The translations under genes and the position numbers were made by a program. From Nostoc linckia FACHB-104 (GTDB taxonomy: Bacteria; Cyanobacteriota; Cyanobacteriia; Cyanobacteriales; Nostocaceae), in the NCBI RefSeq assembly GCF_014696615.1, contig NZ_JACJQJ010000010.1, positions 62,001 to 126,000 on the forward strand: 64,000 bases of DNA. The letters run 5' to 3'. Each line of letters starts with the position of its first letter. Position 1 is the stretch's first letter. The notes below the pieces were generated by a model, which saw only the letters and a program-made list of their open reading frames with translations, made no database searches and had not been told where the DNA came from. Shown here piece after piece: positions 8,090 through 16,776 of the stretch.

Positions 8090-9286
8090 CTACAGAAACT
8101 CAGCAATTCTCTCAACAGCCGTTTCCAATAAAGGCGGCTCATGCACCAAGGCAAAACGAACATACCCTTCACCAGATTTACCAAAGCCAGTACCAGGAGA
8201 AGCAGCTACACCAGTTTTTTCGACTAATTGAGTACAAAATTCTCGAGAATTTTGGCTCCAGGTAGGAGGTAGCTTTGCCCAAATATACATTGTGGCCTTG
8301 GGGGTAGGAACGTGCCAATCAATGCGATGTAAAGCATTAATAAAAGCATCACGACGTTTGCGGAAAGTTTCAACAGCCTTTTCCACTCCCACTTGTGGCC
8401 CAGTCAATGCAGCGATCGCGCCATTCAAAATCCCACGATATTGATTAAAATCGACGGCTGCTTTAACTTGGCGTAAAGCCCGAATTAGTTCAGCATTACC
8501 AATGGCATAGCCAATTCTAAAGCCACCCATATTGTAAGACTTAGACAGGGTGAAAAATTCAATGGAAATGCTTTTATCTGGGTCAGCTTGCAAAATAGAG
8601 GGCACTAAAGCCGCATTTTCTCCCAGTCTCTTATCCCCAGCCCCCTCAAATACCAAATCTACATAGGGGAAATCGTGAACCAGGACAATATTATGTTGCT
8701 GACAAAAAGCTACTGCTTCTTTAAAGAAAGATAGAGGCGCGATCGCAGCTGTGGGATTGTGAGGATAACTCAAAACCATCATCCGCGACTTTGCTAAGAC
8801 AGCAGCCGGAATATCACTAAATACTGGTAAAAAATCATTTTCTGCCCGTAATGACATTGGATAAATTTGACCGCTAGCTAAGTATACACCTCCAGCATGG
8901 GAGGGGTAACCAGGGTCAAGCAGCAAGGCAAAATCGCCAGGATTAAGCAATGCTAGGGGTAAATGGGCTGTACCTTCCTGAGAACCGATTAAAGGCAATA
9001 CCTCAGTTTCCGGATCGACCTTAATGCCAAATTTCTTTTCGTACCAATTAGCCGCCGCTTGGCGAAAGCCTTGAGTAGCGTGAAACAGTAAATAACCATG
9101 TGTACTCGGGTCATGAAGCGATCGCGCGATCGCTTCAATCACATGAGCTTCCGTTGGCAAATCCGAAGACCCTAGCGACAGGTCAATAACCTCTCTTCCA
9201 GCAGCCAAAGCGATCGCCTTAGCTTTATCCATATCTGCAAATACATTAGATTGCAGGGGTTGTAAACGCTTTGCAAATTCAATCAT
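8090..9286 (-). CDS. Class I/II PLP-dependent aminotransferase (LL-DAP / aspartate aminotransferase-like)
   Basis: A 398-residue fold-type I aminotransferase. The Schiff-base lysine is in FFTLSKSYNMGGFRIGYA (about residue 249). The cofactor-ring aspartate is in HDFPY (about 205), the substrate-binding asparagine in SYPHNPTAA, and the C-terminal arginine in GYVRFALV. Overall pattern, with DLSLGSSDLPTEAHV near the N-terminus, resembles the cyanobacterial group annotated as LL-diaminopimelate or aspartate aminotransferase, but the true amino donor and acceptor cannot be read here. I prefer the ATG at 9286 because AGGGG stands six bases upstream; the TTG two codons earlier lacks this. It appears monocistronic with the palindrome at 8008 as terminator. 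Confidence 0.9.
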   Translation of the reverse strand: MIEFAKRLQPLQSNVFADMDKAKAIALAAGREVIDLSLGSSDLPTEAHVIEAIARSLHDPSTHGYLLFHATQGFRQAAANWYEKKFGIKVDPETEVLPLIGSQEGTAHLPLALLNPGDFALLLDPGYPSHAGGVYLASGQIYPMSLRAENDFLPVFSDIPAAVLAKSRMMVLSYPHNPTAAIAPLSFFKEAVAFCQQHNIVLVHDFPYVDLVFEGAGDKRLGENAALVPSILQADPDKSISIEFFTLSKSYNMGGFRIGYAIGNAELIRALRQVKAAVDFNQYRGILNGAIAALTGPQVGVEKAVETFRKRRDAFINALHRIDWHVPTPKATMYIWAKLPPTWSQNSREFCTQLVEKTGVAASPGTGFGKSGEGYVRFALVHEPPLLETAVERIAEFL

Positions 9287-9406
9287 AGTCAACCCCTAAG
9301 GGTAATTCAAAATTCAAAACCGAGAAAATTAAAGTTCAACCAAGGAACTCCAGAAAATAAATTATTCTACTGAAGTCGTTGACTTTTGACTGTGAACCGT
9401 TAAGGG

Positions 9407-9525
9407 ACTTCCAAATAAAAAAATAATCAATCGCTTTGGCAAGCAGGGGGAGCAGAGGAGGAAGAATATAATTATGGACTTCGCTCTCTTAACTAGATAA
9501 TTTAATTTCTGGAAGTTCCTAACGG
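9407..9525. repeat. MITE-like element C with imperfect 16-17 bp ends
   Basis: Left end CCGTTAAGGGACTTCCA and right end TGGAAGTTCCTAACGG are near-perfect inverses. The left interior (AAAATAATCAATCGCTTTGG and onward) recurs inverted at 57301-57350 with about 40 identical bases, and the right end recurs at 1908-1935. No ORF. Confidence 0.8.
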
Positions 9526-9539
9526 TCAACAGTCAACAA

Positions 9540-9786
9540 TAAGCTGATACGCAGCTAAATCAAATATTCTGGCGTTAGGACTGTCAAGGGTCAAGAGGAG
9601 CCAGTCACGTGCGGTGAGACCAGCGTTGCAGGAGGGTTTCCCTCCGCAGGCGACTGGCGAACCCGAAGGGAGGTAACCTCCGTTGAGTGAACTGGCGTTC
9701 CAGAGTCAAAGGCTAGCTTGGACTTTGGACTCTTGACTTTTGACAACCTGAGTGCGAAATATACAATTTAAATGCGTAACAGCTTA
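9540..9786. repeat. MITE-like element B, copy 1, carrying a nested repeat
   Basis: Begins TAAGCTGATACGCAG and ends AAATGCGTAACAGCTTA, matching the inverse of the 146-bp copy at 21961-22106 end to end apart from an extra block of about 105 bp. The outer ends are themselves inverse repeats (TAAGCTGNTACGCA). The core holds GTCAAGAGTC-type arms. Confidence 0.85.
9598..9702. repeat. Nested palindromic repeat inserted in element B
   Basis: A G+C-rich block from about GCCAGTCACGTGCGGTGAGA to GAACTGGCGTTCC, including GGAGGGTTTCCCTCC and ACCCGAAGGGAGGT. It is absent from the second copy of the surrounding element, which defines its boundaries to within a few bases. The motif set is one I recall as widespread in Nostoc intergenic DNA. 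Confidence 0.75.
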
Positions 9787-9911
9787 GCAATGGAATATTT
9801 TTTACTTAGAAGTTTCAAAAGGGCGGTGTAAGGCTTGGTATGGATGAACTCGCTCAATACAATTGAGTGGCTCAAACAAGAATGCTGCTAACTTCAGACT
9901 CAATAATTGTT

Positions 9912-10007
9912 GGTAAAAGAGAAAATGACAAGAGGAAAGAGCTAAAGAAAAACCTTTAAACCTTACCTTTTACCTTTTCTCTAAACCAAATTTTGAGTAG
10001 AAAATCC
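9912..10007. repeat. Degenerate copy of repeat family D
   Basis: GGTAAAAGAGAAAATGACAA followed by AACCTTTAAACCTTACCTTT and CTAAACCAAATTTTGAGTAG aligns by eye with 22105-22230. No gene: the minus-strand frame over 9970-10188 is built from repeat sequence. Confidence 0.6.
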
Positions 10008-10242
10008 TATCTGTTGCAGTCTTGATCTCAGACTGGCATATATTGCATCCCATACCCTTACACCCGCCGTAAAGGGCTTTGTGATTTATTTGGACTTTAG
10101 ACAGCAGAAAGGATGTTCGCCCTTGGCATACCCGGAGGGTAGGATGAAGTAAGAATAGGTATAAGCCGCCGTAGGCGAAAAAATACACTTTTTTTGTAAT
10201 AATTGCCCCATCTATTGATTAGTGAGGTCATTTGATTCTATC

Positions 10243-10335
10243 CTTGCCTACGGGACGCTACGCGTTAAGCGTTGGCGCAGCCTCTCGTAGAGAAGCTATG
10301 CCGTAGGCTTTACGGGAACGCCAAGGGCGAACATA
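10243..10335. repeat. Palindromic G+C-rich intergenic repeat
   Basis: CCTACGGGACGCTACGCG, CCTCTCGTAGAGAAGC and GCCGTAGGCTTTACGGG form several overlapping inverted arms. This is of a type widespread in Nostocales intergenic DNA. It sits just downstream of the thioredoxin gene. Confidence 0.7.
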
Positions 10336-10359
10336 CTTCATACTTCAGCCTTCCATTAA

Positions 10360-10695
10360 CTAATTACTATTTAAATGTTCATCTAAAAAGCTGAGTAATT
10401 TGTCTTTACCAATGACACCCTCAGAGGATGCCAAAAGAGCATTCTCTTTAATGAGTCTTAAGGCTGGTACGCCTTCTACCTGATACTGCTTCACAGTAAG
10501 TGGGTTGGGGTCAATTTCCATTTTGACAACTTTTAGGCGATCGCTGTATTTGGTAGCAGCTAAGTTAATTAATGGTGACATTAGCCGACAAGGCCCACAC
10601 CAAGAAGCCCAAAAGTAAACCAACACTGGCAGATCGGCTGTTAAGACTTCGGTTTCAAACTCAGCATCAGTTACGGTGATTACACCCTTACTCAT
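10360..10695 (-). CDS. Thioredoxin
   Basis: A 111-residue thioredoxin-fold protein with the canonical redox site WASWCGPCRLM (CGPC) and the cis-proline loop VEGVPALRL. There is no signal peptide, so it is a cytoplasmic thiol-disulphide reductant fed by thioredoxin reductase. The start is chosen at 10695 (MSKGVITVTD): GGAG stands seven bases upstream, while the longer frame adds 14 residues unlike any thioredoxin. Slightly divergent spacing at the C-terminus suggests a non-m-type paralogue, but this is a guess. Confidence 0.95.
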   Translation of the reverse strand: MSKGVITVTDAEFETEVLTADLPVLVYFWASWCGPCRLMSPLINLAATKYSDRLKVVKMEIDPNPLTVKQYQVEGVPALRLIKENALLASSEGVIGKDKLLSFLDEHLNSN

Positions 10696-10766
10696 TGCAG
10701 TCTCCATGAGGTGGCATCTATCAAAATGGGCACACAAAATACTCTATCCCAAACTGAGGACATATA

Positions 10767-10813
10767 GGGAATGGGGAATGGGGAATGGGGAATGGGGAAT
10801 GGGGAATGGGTAA
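10767..10813. repeat. Heptanucleotide STRR, (GGGGAAT)n
   Basis: About six tandem copies of GGGGAAT/GGGTAAT in the gap between the Vipp1-like gene and thioredoxin. The class is typical of heterocystous cyanobacteria. Relatives lie at 4503, 52157 and 59507. Confidence 0.9.
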
Positions 10814-10922
10814 TAATAATTTTCCTTTTCCCCTTTTCCCTTTCCCTTTTTCCCCACCCTCCAGATACAAAATCCCACAACCAAAGGGCGTGGGATAAGC
10901 TTTCATCAGTGTGGTGAAGATA

Positions 10923-11711
10923 TTACATCTGATCCAATTGCTTGCGTAAAGACTCCAACTCAGCATCCACAACTTCATTAGATTTTGGCTGTGTGCTTTG
11001 TTGTTGGGGTGTTTGAGGTGGTAATGCGGGTTGATTGGCTGAACTAGCAGGGCCTAAAGTCATTTGGGCTTTTAAGGCTGCTAATTCATCGTCAACATCG
11101 CTACCAGCTTCCAACTGTGCAAATTGACTTTCTAAATCAGCACCAGCTAATTCTGCTACTGACTGCGCCTTAGCTTCTTGCATCAATACTTTTTCTTCCA
11201 TGCGCTCAAAAGCAGCCATTGCACCGCTAGTATTCATACCCCGCACCATACCTTGCAGTTGTTCTTGGGCTTTGGCGGTGGTAATCCGGGCTTTGAGCAT
11301 TTCTTTCTTGGTTTTAGCCTCAGAAATCTTGCTTTCTAGCTGGATGAGGTTGCGCTTAAGGGTTTCAACTTGCCCACTTTGTTGATCTAAGCTAGTTTTC
11401 AGAGCAGTGCCTGTCTCAGTGTAAGTTTTTTTACGTTCTAGGGCTTGCCGTGCTAGATTTTCATCACCTTTTTGCAGGGCTAGTTGGGCATTGCGTTGCC
11501 ATTTATTGATTTCATTTTGGGCATCGTTGTACTGTTTTTCAGTGCGTTTTTGTGCCGCGATCGCTTGAGCAACACCCTGACGCAGCTGTACTAAGTCTTC
11601 CTGCATTTCCAGGATGGCTTGTTCCAGCATTTTTTCAGGATCTTCAGCTTTATTTACCAGGTCGTTGAGATTAGCACTGACTACTCGCTTAATCCGATCA
11701 AATAATCCCAT
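10923..11711 (-). CDS. PspA/IM30 family protein, Vipp1-like
   Basis: A 262-residue ESCRT-III-superfamily coiled-coil protein. It starts MGLFDRIKRVVSANLNDLVN (amphipathic helix 0, membrane-binding), followed by AEDPEKMLEQAILEMQEDLV and long helices to about residue 215. After a Pro/Gln-rich linker (about 220-245) comes a C-terminal helix VDAELESLRKQLDQM. That linker plus extra helix is the hallmark of Vipp1 over PspA. Vipp1 supports thylakoid biogenesis and membrane protection. A second paralogue lies upstream on the same strand after a 372-bp gap. Confidence 0.94.
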   Translation of the reverse strand: MGLFDRIKRVVSANLNDLVNKAEDPEKMLEQAILEMQEDLVQLRQGVAQAIAAQKRTEKQYNDAQNEINKWQRNAQLALQKGDENLARQALERKKTYTETGTALKTSLDQQSGQVETLKRNLIQLESKISEAKTKKEMLKARITTAKAQEQLQGMVRGMNTSGAMAAFERMEEKVLMQEAKAQSVAELAGADLESQFAQLEAGSDVDDELAALKAQMTLGPASSANQPALPPQTPQQQSTQPKSNEVVDAELESLRKQLDQM

Positions 11712-12083
11712 AACTTTGTTTTTTCCTTGTGTTGTTTACGCAATTTGTTGGACAGTTAAGCTTTTTACTGTTTAATAGCTACTTATTCCAATGTAATCTT
11801 TCCGGTCTGGAACAGTACCTCCCAACACCCCTTAATTGTTAAGATATACTCCCGCCTCAGTAATTGCCCAATCTATAGTTAGTCTTGCTTCCTGAGTCCT
11901 GAGTAATGAGTGAGATTTCTAATTCAGCACTCGTTGCTGGGAAATTGTTACAGCCCCTTTTACAACCTCTGTGGTGGATGGATTTTCCGCCGCAGGAAAC
12001 TTTAGGGGGCTTGTATCTTATTTTTCTTTGAGCGAGATACATATAGTCTTTTAACTCAGAACTCAGCACTACATACTCAGTAC
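11712..12083. other. Gap between the two PspA/Vipp1 genes
   Basis: 372 bp with repeated CTCAGAACTCAGCACT / CCTGAGTCCTGAGTAATGAG words and a TTTTCCGCCGCAGGAAA palindrome. It probably contains the promoter of the Vipp1-like gene. The minus-strand reading across it (11857-12069) is repeat-derived and not believed to be a gene. Confidence 0.5.
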
Positions 12084-12791
12084 TTATAACTTTTCATTGT
12101 TGGGTAACTGTTGTGATGGTGTGTTATTTGCATCATCAAAAACCTGCACTTTCATTGCTGCTAGTTCAGCATCAATATCATTGGTAGATTCTAATGAAGC
12201 AAATTTCTTTTGCAGATCATCGCCACCCAGTTGCGCCATCGCTTCTGATTGGGCTTCTATTTGCAAAACTTTGTCTTCCATACGCTCAAATGCGTTGAGA
12301 CTGCTGGTTGAGGAAACTCCGTTGAGCATTTCCTGGAGCTTTGCGGACGCTTCTGCGGAACGGGCGCGGGCAATAAACATATCTTTTTTGGTTTTGGCTT
12401 CGGATATTTTTAACTCCAGCGTCCGCATATCCTGTTTGAGTTTATCCACCAAAGTATTTTGCTCTAACCTTTGCTCAGAGAGAGCTTTGGCAGTTTCTTG
12501 GTAAACTCGGCGTTTAGTGAGAGCTTCTTTTGCCAGGGTTTCATTACCTTGTTGTAGAGCCAGTTGAGCGCGACGATACCATTCTTCTGCTGTAGACTCA
12601 GCCGCAGCAGCCTGTCGTTCAGTACGTTTTTGGATAGCGATCGCTTGTGCTACTCCCCGGCGTAGTTGCATCAAATTTTCTTGCATCTCCAAGACGGTTT
12701 GTTCCAGAACCTTCTCTGGATCTTCCGTACTGCCGATTAAACTATTAAGGTTAGCGCGAAACACCCGCAGGATACGCTTCATCACTTCCAT
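12084..12791 (-). CDS. PspA/IM30 family protein, second paralogue without C-terminal helix
   Basis: A 235-residue paralogue of the neighbour, alignable by eye throughout: helix 0 MKRILRVFRANLNSLIGSTE, then DPEKVLEQTVLEMQENLMQL, KISEAKTKKDMFIARA and NAFERMEDKVLQIEAQ. It ends shortly after AELAAMKVQVF and lacks the linker and extra helix of Vipp1, so it is closer in plan to PspA. GGAG lies seven bases before the first ATG, which supports the MEVMKRIL start. Two tandem members imply a Vipp1/PspA division of labour. Confidence 0.93.
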   Translation of the reverse strand: MEVMKRILRVFRANLNSLIGSTEDPEKVLEQTVLEMQENLMQLRRGVAQAIAIQKRTERQAAAAESTAEEWYRRAQLALQQGNETLAKEALTKRRVYQETAKALSEQRLEQNTLVDKLKQDMRTLELKISEAKTKKDMFIARARSAEASAKLQEMLNGVSSTSSLNAFERMEDKVLQIEAQSEAMAQLGGDDLQKKFASLESTNDIDAELAAMKVQVFDDANNTPSQQLPNNEKL

Positions 12792-13017
12792 CTCGGCTCT
12801 CCATTCATTTTGTGCCAGTCAACCCAACTCCTTTGGCGAATTTATAAAGTCAAAAAACTTTATTCTTAGGCTTTTGGATGATGTTGTAACTGAGTTCCCT
12901 GTTCACTTTCCAGCTTTTTTGCAAGGTAGGGTATGGTATTTTTCTTTCCATCATGCTGTACTGGGCAGAAGCTAAATTAATTGATATTTACTTCATTATC
13001 GCCTAGATTTTCGTCAC

Positions 13018-14307
13018 TTATGGCTGTTGCACTCTAGCTTGAATTCCCCGTTTTTGTAACAGTTGTAGATGTTGTTGTACTTCTTTTTGAGTTTTAAAAG
13101 CACCTAGAAAAATCAACCTGTTATCAGTTGATAAATAAGCATCAGGAATTACTTGTCGTACCGAGGCAAAAGTCCTTTCATTTTGATTATCGATGACTAC
13201 ATGATAAAACCCATCTGCTGAAGGTTTGGTCTGTGGATTTAGTACGACTGGGGCGGAGTTGACTGATGACGTAGGTGGATTGATGGGATCTGCAGGTTCT
13301 AACGTTTGTAATGGCGCTGCTACTGTCGGATTTGCGGGTTGTGGCGCAGATAAGCCTGTGGGGGGTTGTACTGGCGGCGCAACTTTTTGTGCTGGGATCT
13401 GGTTAGGTAATGCTGCAGTATTTGCTTGTCCTTTGGGTGTTAAGCCGACAATATCATTAGGATCTTTGACTTCTGGAAACTCTTTAGCCGCCAAATTAGG
13501 ATACTTGGGTATGGGTGTGAGTAATGTTTCTGGCTGCGTTTGGATATTAGTCGCTACGCTTGTAGTATTGTCTGCTGGTGCTGAAGATTTACCATTAAAC
13601 ACATTACTCAGCTTTAACTGTGTCAAGCTTTTAGGATTAAATACCACATAGCCTAGAGTCAAACTTGCTACTAATAGCAGCAACATTGAACCTATACCCA
13701 AAGGTGAAAGTATTCCGTCATTAGAACTGCTGTTGGGTCTTTTCGCTGGCGATTCTTCATCTGTAACGCTACGTAACAGCGCTTCACTAGATTCTAAGTA
13801 GTTATCAGGTTCCCTAGGCGTATCATCTGGTTGTAAAAGAGTATCATCCTCATCAGGCTGTCCTGTACGTACTATGCTGCTGGCTGGGGTTGGTGGGGTT
13901 GATGGAGTTGGTGGGATTGGTGGCGGTGGTGGCGGTGGTGGAGTTAACGTTGTCGCCACCTCTGGAGTTGAGGACAACTGGAGATGATCTAGTTCCTCAA
14001 ACTGTACTGTATCTGTTGCTGCTTCTACCTGAGGATCTAGCATTACAGGCGCAGGTGGTGTAGGGAGTTTAATTTCTCCGGTCTGAGATTGTTCTAGAAT
14101 TGCTGCTGCGATCGCTTGGGGTGAACTGCCAATATAACTAACTACACGAGGATTTGCTAATCTCGAGGTATCGCGTGTGCGTCTATACCGCGCTAATTCT
14201 TGATCTAACTGGACTTCTAAGCTTGCCAATGCCGCTGCTAGCGGTGGCTTCAGCCCAGGTATTTTAGAAGATTGAGTACGGGAATCTATTGGTAAATTTT
14301 GACTCAT
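13018..14307 (-). CDS. Single-span membrane protein with proline-rich linkers and a SPOR-like C-terminus
   Basis: About 429 residues. The N-terminal 80 residues are soluble and helical (LAAALASLEVQLDQELARYR). Then come poly-proline stretches, an acidic segment and one membrane span near 205-225 (IGSMLLLLVASLTLGYVVF). A long Pro/Thr-rich region follows and then a compact C-terminal domain (FYHVVIDNQNERTFASVR through LIFLGAFKTQKEVQQHLQLL), which resembles a SPOR fold that binds denuded peptidoglycan. I choose the start at 14307 because GGAG is six bases before it; the frame extends four codons further. It is likely a cell-envelope or division-associated protein; the exact role is unknown. Confidence 0.8.
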   Translation of the reverse strand: MSQNLPIDSRTQSSKIPGLKPPLAAALASLEVQLDQELARYRRTRDTSRLANPRVVSYIGSSPQAIAAAILEQSQTGEIKLPTPPAPVMLDPQVEAATDTVQFEELDHLQLSSTPEVATTLTPPPPPPPPIPPTPSTPPTPASSIVRTGQPDEDDTLLQPDDTPREPDNYLESSEALLRSVTDEESPAKRPNSSSNDGILSPLGIGSMLLLLVASLTLGYVVFNPKSLTQLKLSNVFNGKSSAPADNTTSVATNIQTQPETLLTPIPKYPNLAAKEFPEVKDPNDIVGLTPKGQANTAALPNQIPAQKVAPPVQPPTGLSAPQPANPTVAAPLQTLEPADPINPPTSSVNSAPVVLNPQTKPSADGFYHVVIDNQNERTFASVRQVIPDAYLSTDNRLIFLGAFKTQKEVQQHLQLLQKRGIQARVQQP

Positions 14308-14976
14308 GGCCTGCTCCATAAATTTTGATAATTGAATTGCCGCCTTGCCATCACGGTCAATTTATCAATCATAATTAGGACAACTGTAAACACGTTGTGA
14401 CAGTGGTACACTAACCGTCACAACACAGGGAAGTCTTGCAATGGACTGGCTCATTTTTTCAGCATCCTGAATGAATTGTTCTAGTATAGACTCGAGAAAC
14501 AAACTCAATCATGGCTTATGTAACTGACCCAGATCTGTTTGCTAAGGGGGTCAACAGCAACTCAAGCATATTAAAACTGGTTTTCAAGTTTTTAGCAGCG
14601 AAAATACATTTAATTTGTATATTAAATTTTATCAATCTCTTGTGGGGCAGCATCTTGCCCGCCTCAGTGAGGATGTAACTTGAATGTTAATGAGCTTATC
14701 TGAAAAAGACGCGATCGCTACGCTAACGACTTCTCTACAATATAGTCATCAGCAACCACAGCAACTAACAGTCTTGACTTACAAGCCTTAATAACCATCC
14801 TAGGGTTGAAATCAACTAATAACCTTAGACGGTAACTAAAAAAATTATCAATAGCTAACATAGTTTAACTATAGTCTGAGCAAATAATTACGAATTATTT
14901 TGAAATTATCTGTTGCCAATGCTAGGTAATAGATTGCCATCGCCCAAAAAGCAGTACTAACTAGCGGAGGATCATG
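14308..14976. other. Intergenic region, about 670 bp, divergent promoters
   Basis: Lies between two divergently transcribed genes and should hold both promoters. A short reading frame from 14511 (55 codons) lacks a ribosome binding site and recognisable features. Around 14710-14740 there is a fragment of the GCGATCGCTACGC repeat type. Confidence 0.5.
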
Positions 14977-15507
14977 ATGAAGGCAGAAGAACTTCTTTCT
15001 AACTATGCCGCAGGCACAAGAGATTTTACTGCTGTCAACCTCAGCGAAGCCAATTTGAGAGAAGCCAATCTGAGTGGGGCAATTTTAGATAGAGCAATTT
15101 TAGATGGTGCGAATCTTAGCCATGCAAATTTAAGTCAAACTAGCCTGATTGAGGCAGATCTCAACGGTGCAAATTTGAGTGATGCTGACCTCACTGGGAG
15201 TAATTTAACTGGAGCTATCTTAGATGGGGCTATTTTAGATGGAGCTGTTTTAGATAGTGCTAATTTGACTCAGGCTGATTTAACTGTTGCCAAGCTAATC
15301 GAAGCAAACCTGAGTGAGGCGGAGTTACACGAAGCAACTTTGGTAGCTGCAAATCTAGATAAAGCCGATTTAAGTGGTGCAGACTTAACCGTAGCCGACC
15401 TCAGCCAGGCGAATCTTGCTCAAGCAGACTTAAACCAAGCCAACTTAAACGGCGCAAATTTAGAGCAAGCTAATTTGGAAGGGACGATTTTAGATGAGAA
15501 TGGTTGA
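14977..15507 (+). CDS. Pentapeptide-repeat protein
   Basis: A 176-residue protein starting MKAEELLSNYAAGTRDFTAV followed by about 30 tandem A(D/N)LxxA pentapeptides such as ANLREANLSGAILDRAILDG. These fold as a right-handed quadrilateral beta-helix. There is no signal peptide, so it is likely cytoplasmic; functions in the family vary and cannot be assigned. GGAGG is six bases before the ATG at 14977, better placed than for the ATG one codon earlier. The remnant at 749-832 shares the same leader type. Confidence 0.95.
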   Translation: MKAEELLSNYAAGTRDFTAVNLSEANLREANLSGAILDRAILDGANLSHANLSQTSLIEADLNGANLSDADLTGSNLTGAILDGAILDGAVLDSANLTQADLTVAKLIEANLSEAELHEATLVAANLDKADLSGADLTVADLSQANLAQADLNQANLNGANLEQANLEGTILDENG

Positions 15508-15560
15508 ATTTGTCATTTGTCATTTGTCATTTGTCATTGGGTAATTGGTAATTGGAATTT
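15506..15560. repeat. STRR of the TTTGTCA type
   Basis: Four tandem copies of (T)TTGTCAT followed by GGTAATTGGTAATTGG, between the convergent pentapeptide and HtrA-like genes. Confidence 0.8.
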
Positions 15561-15587
15561 TTCCCTTGTATCCCTCATCCCCAATCC

Positions 15588-16610
15588 CTAATCCACCGAC
15601 TCCTCCGGTACTATACTAAGAACTAACTTTTGATTGCGGCGTAAAATTGTCAGGCGCGATCGCACTCCTACTGTTTTGGGTGTTAAAAGTCGCTGTAAGT
15701 CGTCAATGCTAGTTAGCTGGTGATTATTAAAGCCAACAATTACATCTCCTTCTTGTAAACCTGCTTTGCTTGCAGGGCTGTTCGGCTCAATATACATGAC
15801 GAAAATCCCTGTATCTCCCGTTAATTCGTGAAATAAGGTAATCCGCCGGGAGATTTGCACATTTTGCCCACCAATACCAATGTAGCCACGCCGGACTTTT
15901 CCGCCTTTCATTAATGCGGGAATTACTATCTTGGCGGTGTTAATTGGTACAGCAAAGCATATACCTTGGGCTGACACGACAATTGCTGTATTTATCCCAA
16001 TCACTTCGCCGTAAGAAGTAACTAAAGGGCCGCCAGAGTTACCAGGGTTAAGCGCTGCGTCAGTTTGGATAATATTCTCGATTAATTTCCCTGAATTAGA
16101 TCTAATAGAACGTCCCAAAGCACTGATGACACCCGTTGTCACAGTTGTTTGAAAGCCGTAGGGATGACCAATGGCGATCGCTAATTGACCAACTCGTAAA
16201 GATTGCGAATCACCCAAACGCGCTGCTACTAAATTTGGTGCATGAATTCTAATTACTGCTAAATCTGTATTTGGGTCACTACCAATCAATTGAGCTGCAT
16301 AGGTGCGACCATCGGAAAGTGTAACCTCAATTTTGCTAGCATCTTCTACTACATGAGCGTTAGTTAAAATATAGCCATCTGGGGTGAAGATAAATCCAGA
16401 ACCATTTCCGCGCACTTCTGGTGCAAAGCTTTGATAATAGCGGCTGCGTCCTCTGGGACTTTTTTGAACATCAATATTGACAACCGCCGGACTGACTTTT
16501 TCTACTACACTTATAACCGCCTGAGAATAGGCATCAAGTAACTGTTCATCAGTATGAGATTTGCGAGCAGCAAAATAATCGTTTAATATCCGTTGCGGAT
16601 TAATAGCCAT
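15588..16610 (-). CDS. HtrA/Deg-type serine protease with one PDZ domain
   Basis: A 340-residue S1C peptidase. The catalytic triad is H86 in TNAHVV, D116 in NTDLAVI and S192 in NPGNSGGPL. One PDZ domain occupies about 245-335 (NSPASKAGLQEGDVIVGFNN). Unlike the HhoA/HhoB/HtrA trio, no signal peptide or membrane anchor is present (MAINPQRILNDYFAARK), so it is probably cytoplasmic or needs another export route. Convergent with the pentapeptide gene. Confidence 0.95.
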   Translation of the reverse strand: MAINPQRILNDYFAARKSHTDEQLLDAYSQAVISVVEKVSPAVVNIDVQKSPRGRSRYYQSFAPEVRGNGSGFIFTPDGYILTNAHVVEDASKIEVTLSDGRTYAAQLIGSDPNTDLAVIRIHAPNLVAARLGDSQSLRVGQLAIAIGHPYGFQTTVTTGVISALGRSIRSNSGKLIENIIQTDAALNPGNSGGPLVTSYGEVIGINTAIVVSAQGICFAVPINTAKIVIPALMKGGKVRRGYIGIGGQNVQISRRITLFHELTGDTGIFVMYIEPNSPASKAGLQEGDVIVGFNNHQLTSIDDLQRLLTPKTVGVRSRLTILRRNQKLVLSIVPEESVD

Positions 16611-16776
16611 ATCTGCTTATTCTTGTCGTCTCACAGCAAAGAGAATTTAGGGAGACAAGGGAGATTCGTCCATAATTCTCCCTTGTCTTCCTCATTCCCT
16701 CTATTTCTTATCCTGACAAGAAAGCCGCGGTTGTGACAAACAGATTTTAATTAAAAATCAAAAATTAATTTTTGAT

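Noticed and set aside
9970-10188. 72-codon minus-strand ORF
   Set aside because: Lies entirely in repeat family D and adjoining repeat sequence, has no ribosome binding site and an unnatural composition.
11857-12069. 70-codon minus-strand ORF between the two PspA/Vipp1 genes
   Set aside because: Composed of the CTCAGAACT/GAGTCCTGAG short repeats; no family resemblance.
14511-14678. 55-codon plus-strand frame beginning MAYVTDPDLFAKG
   Set aside because: No Shine-Dalgarno sequence, composition drifts to repeat-like DNA, and no family seen; left as intergenic.
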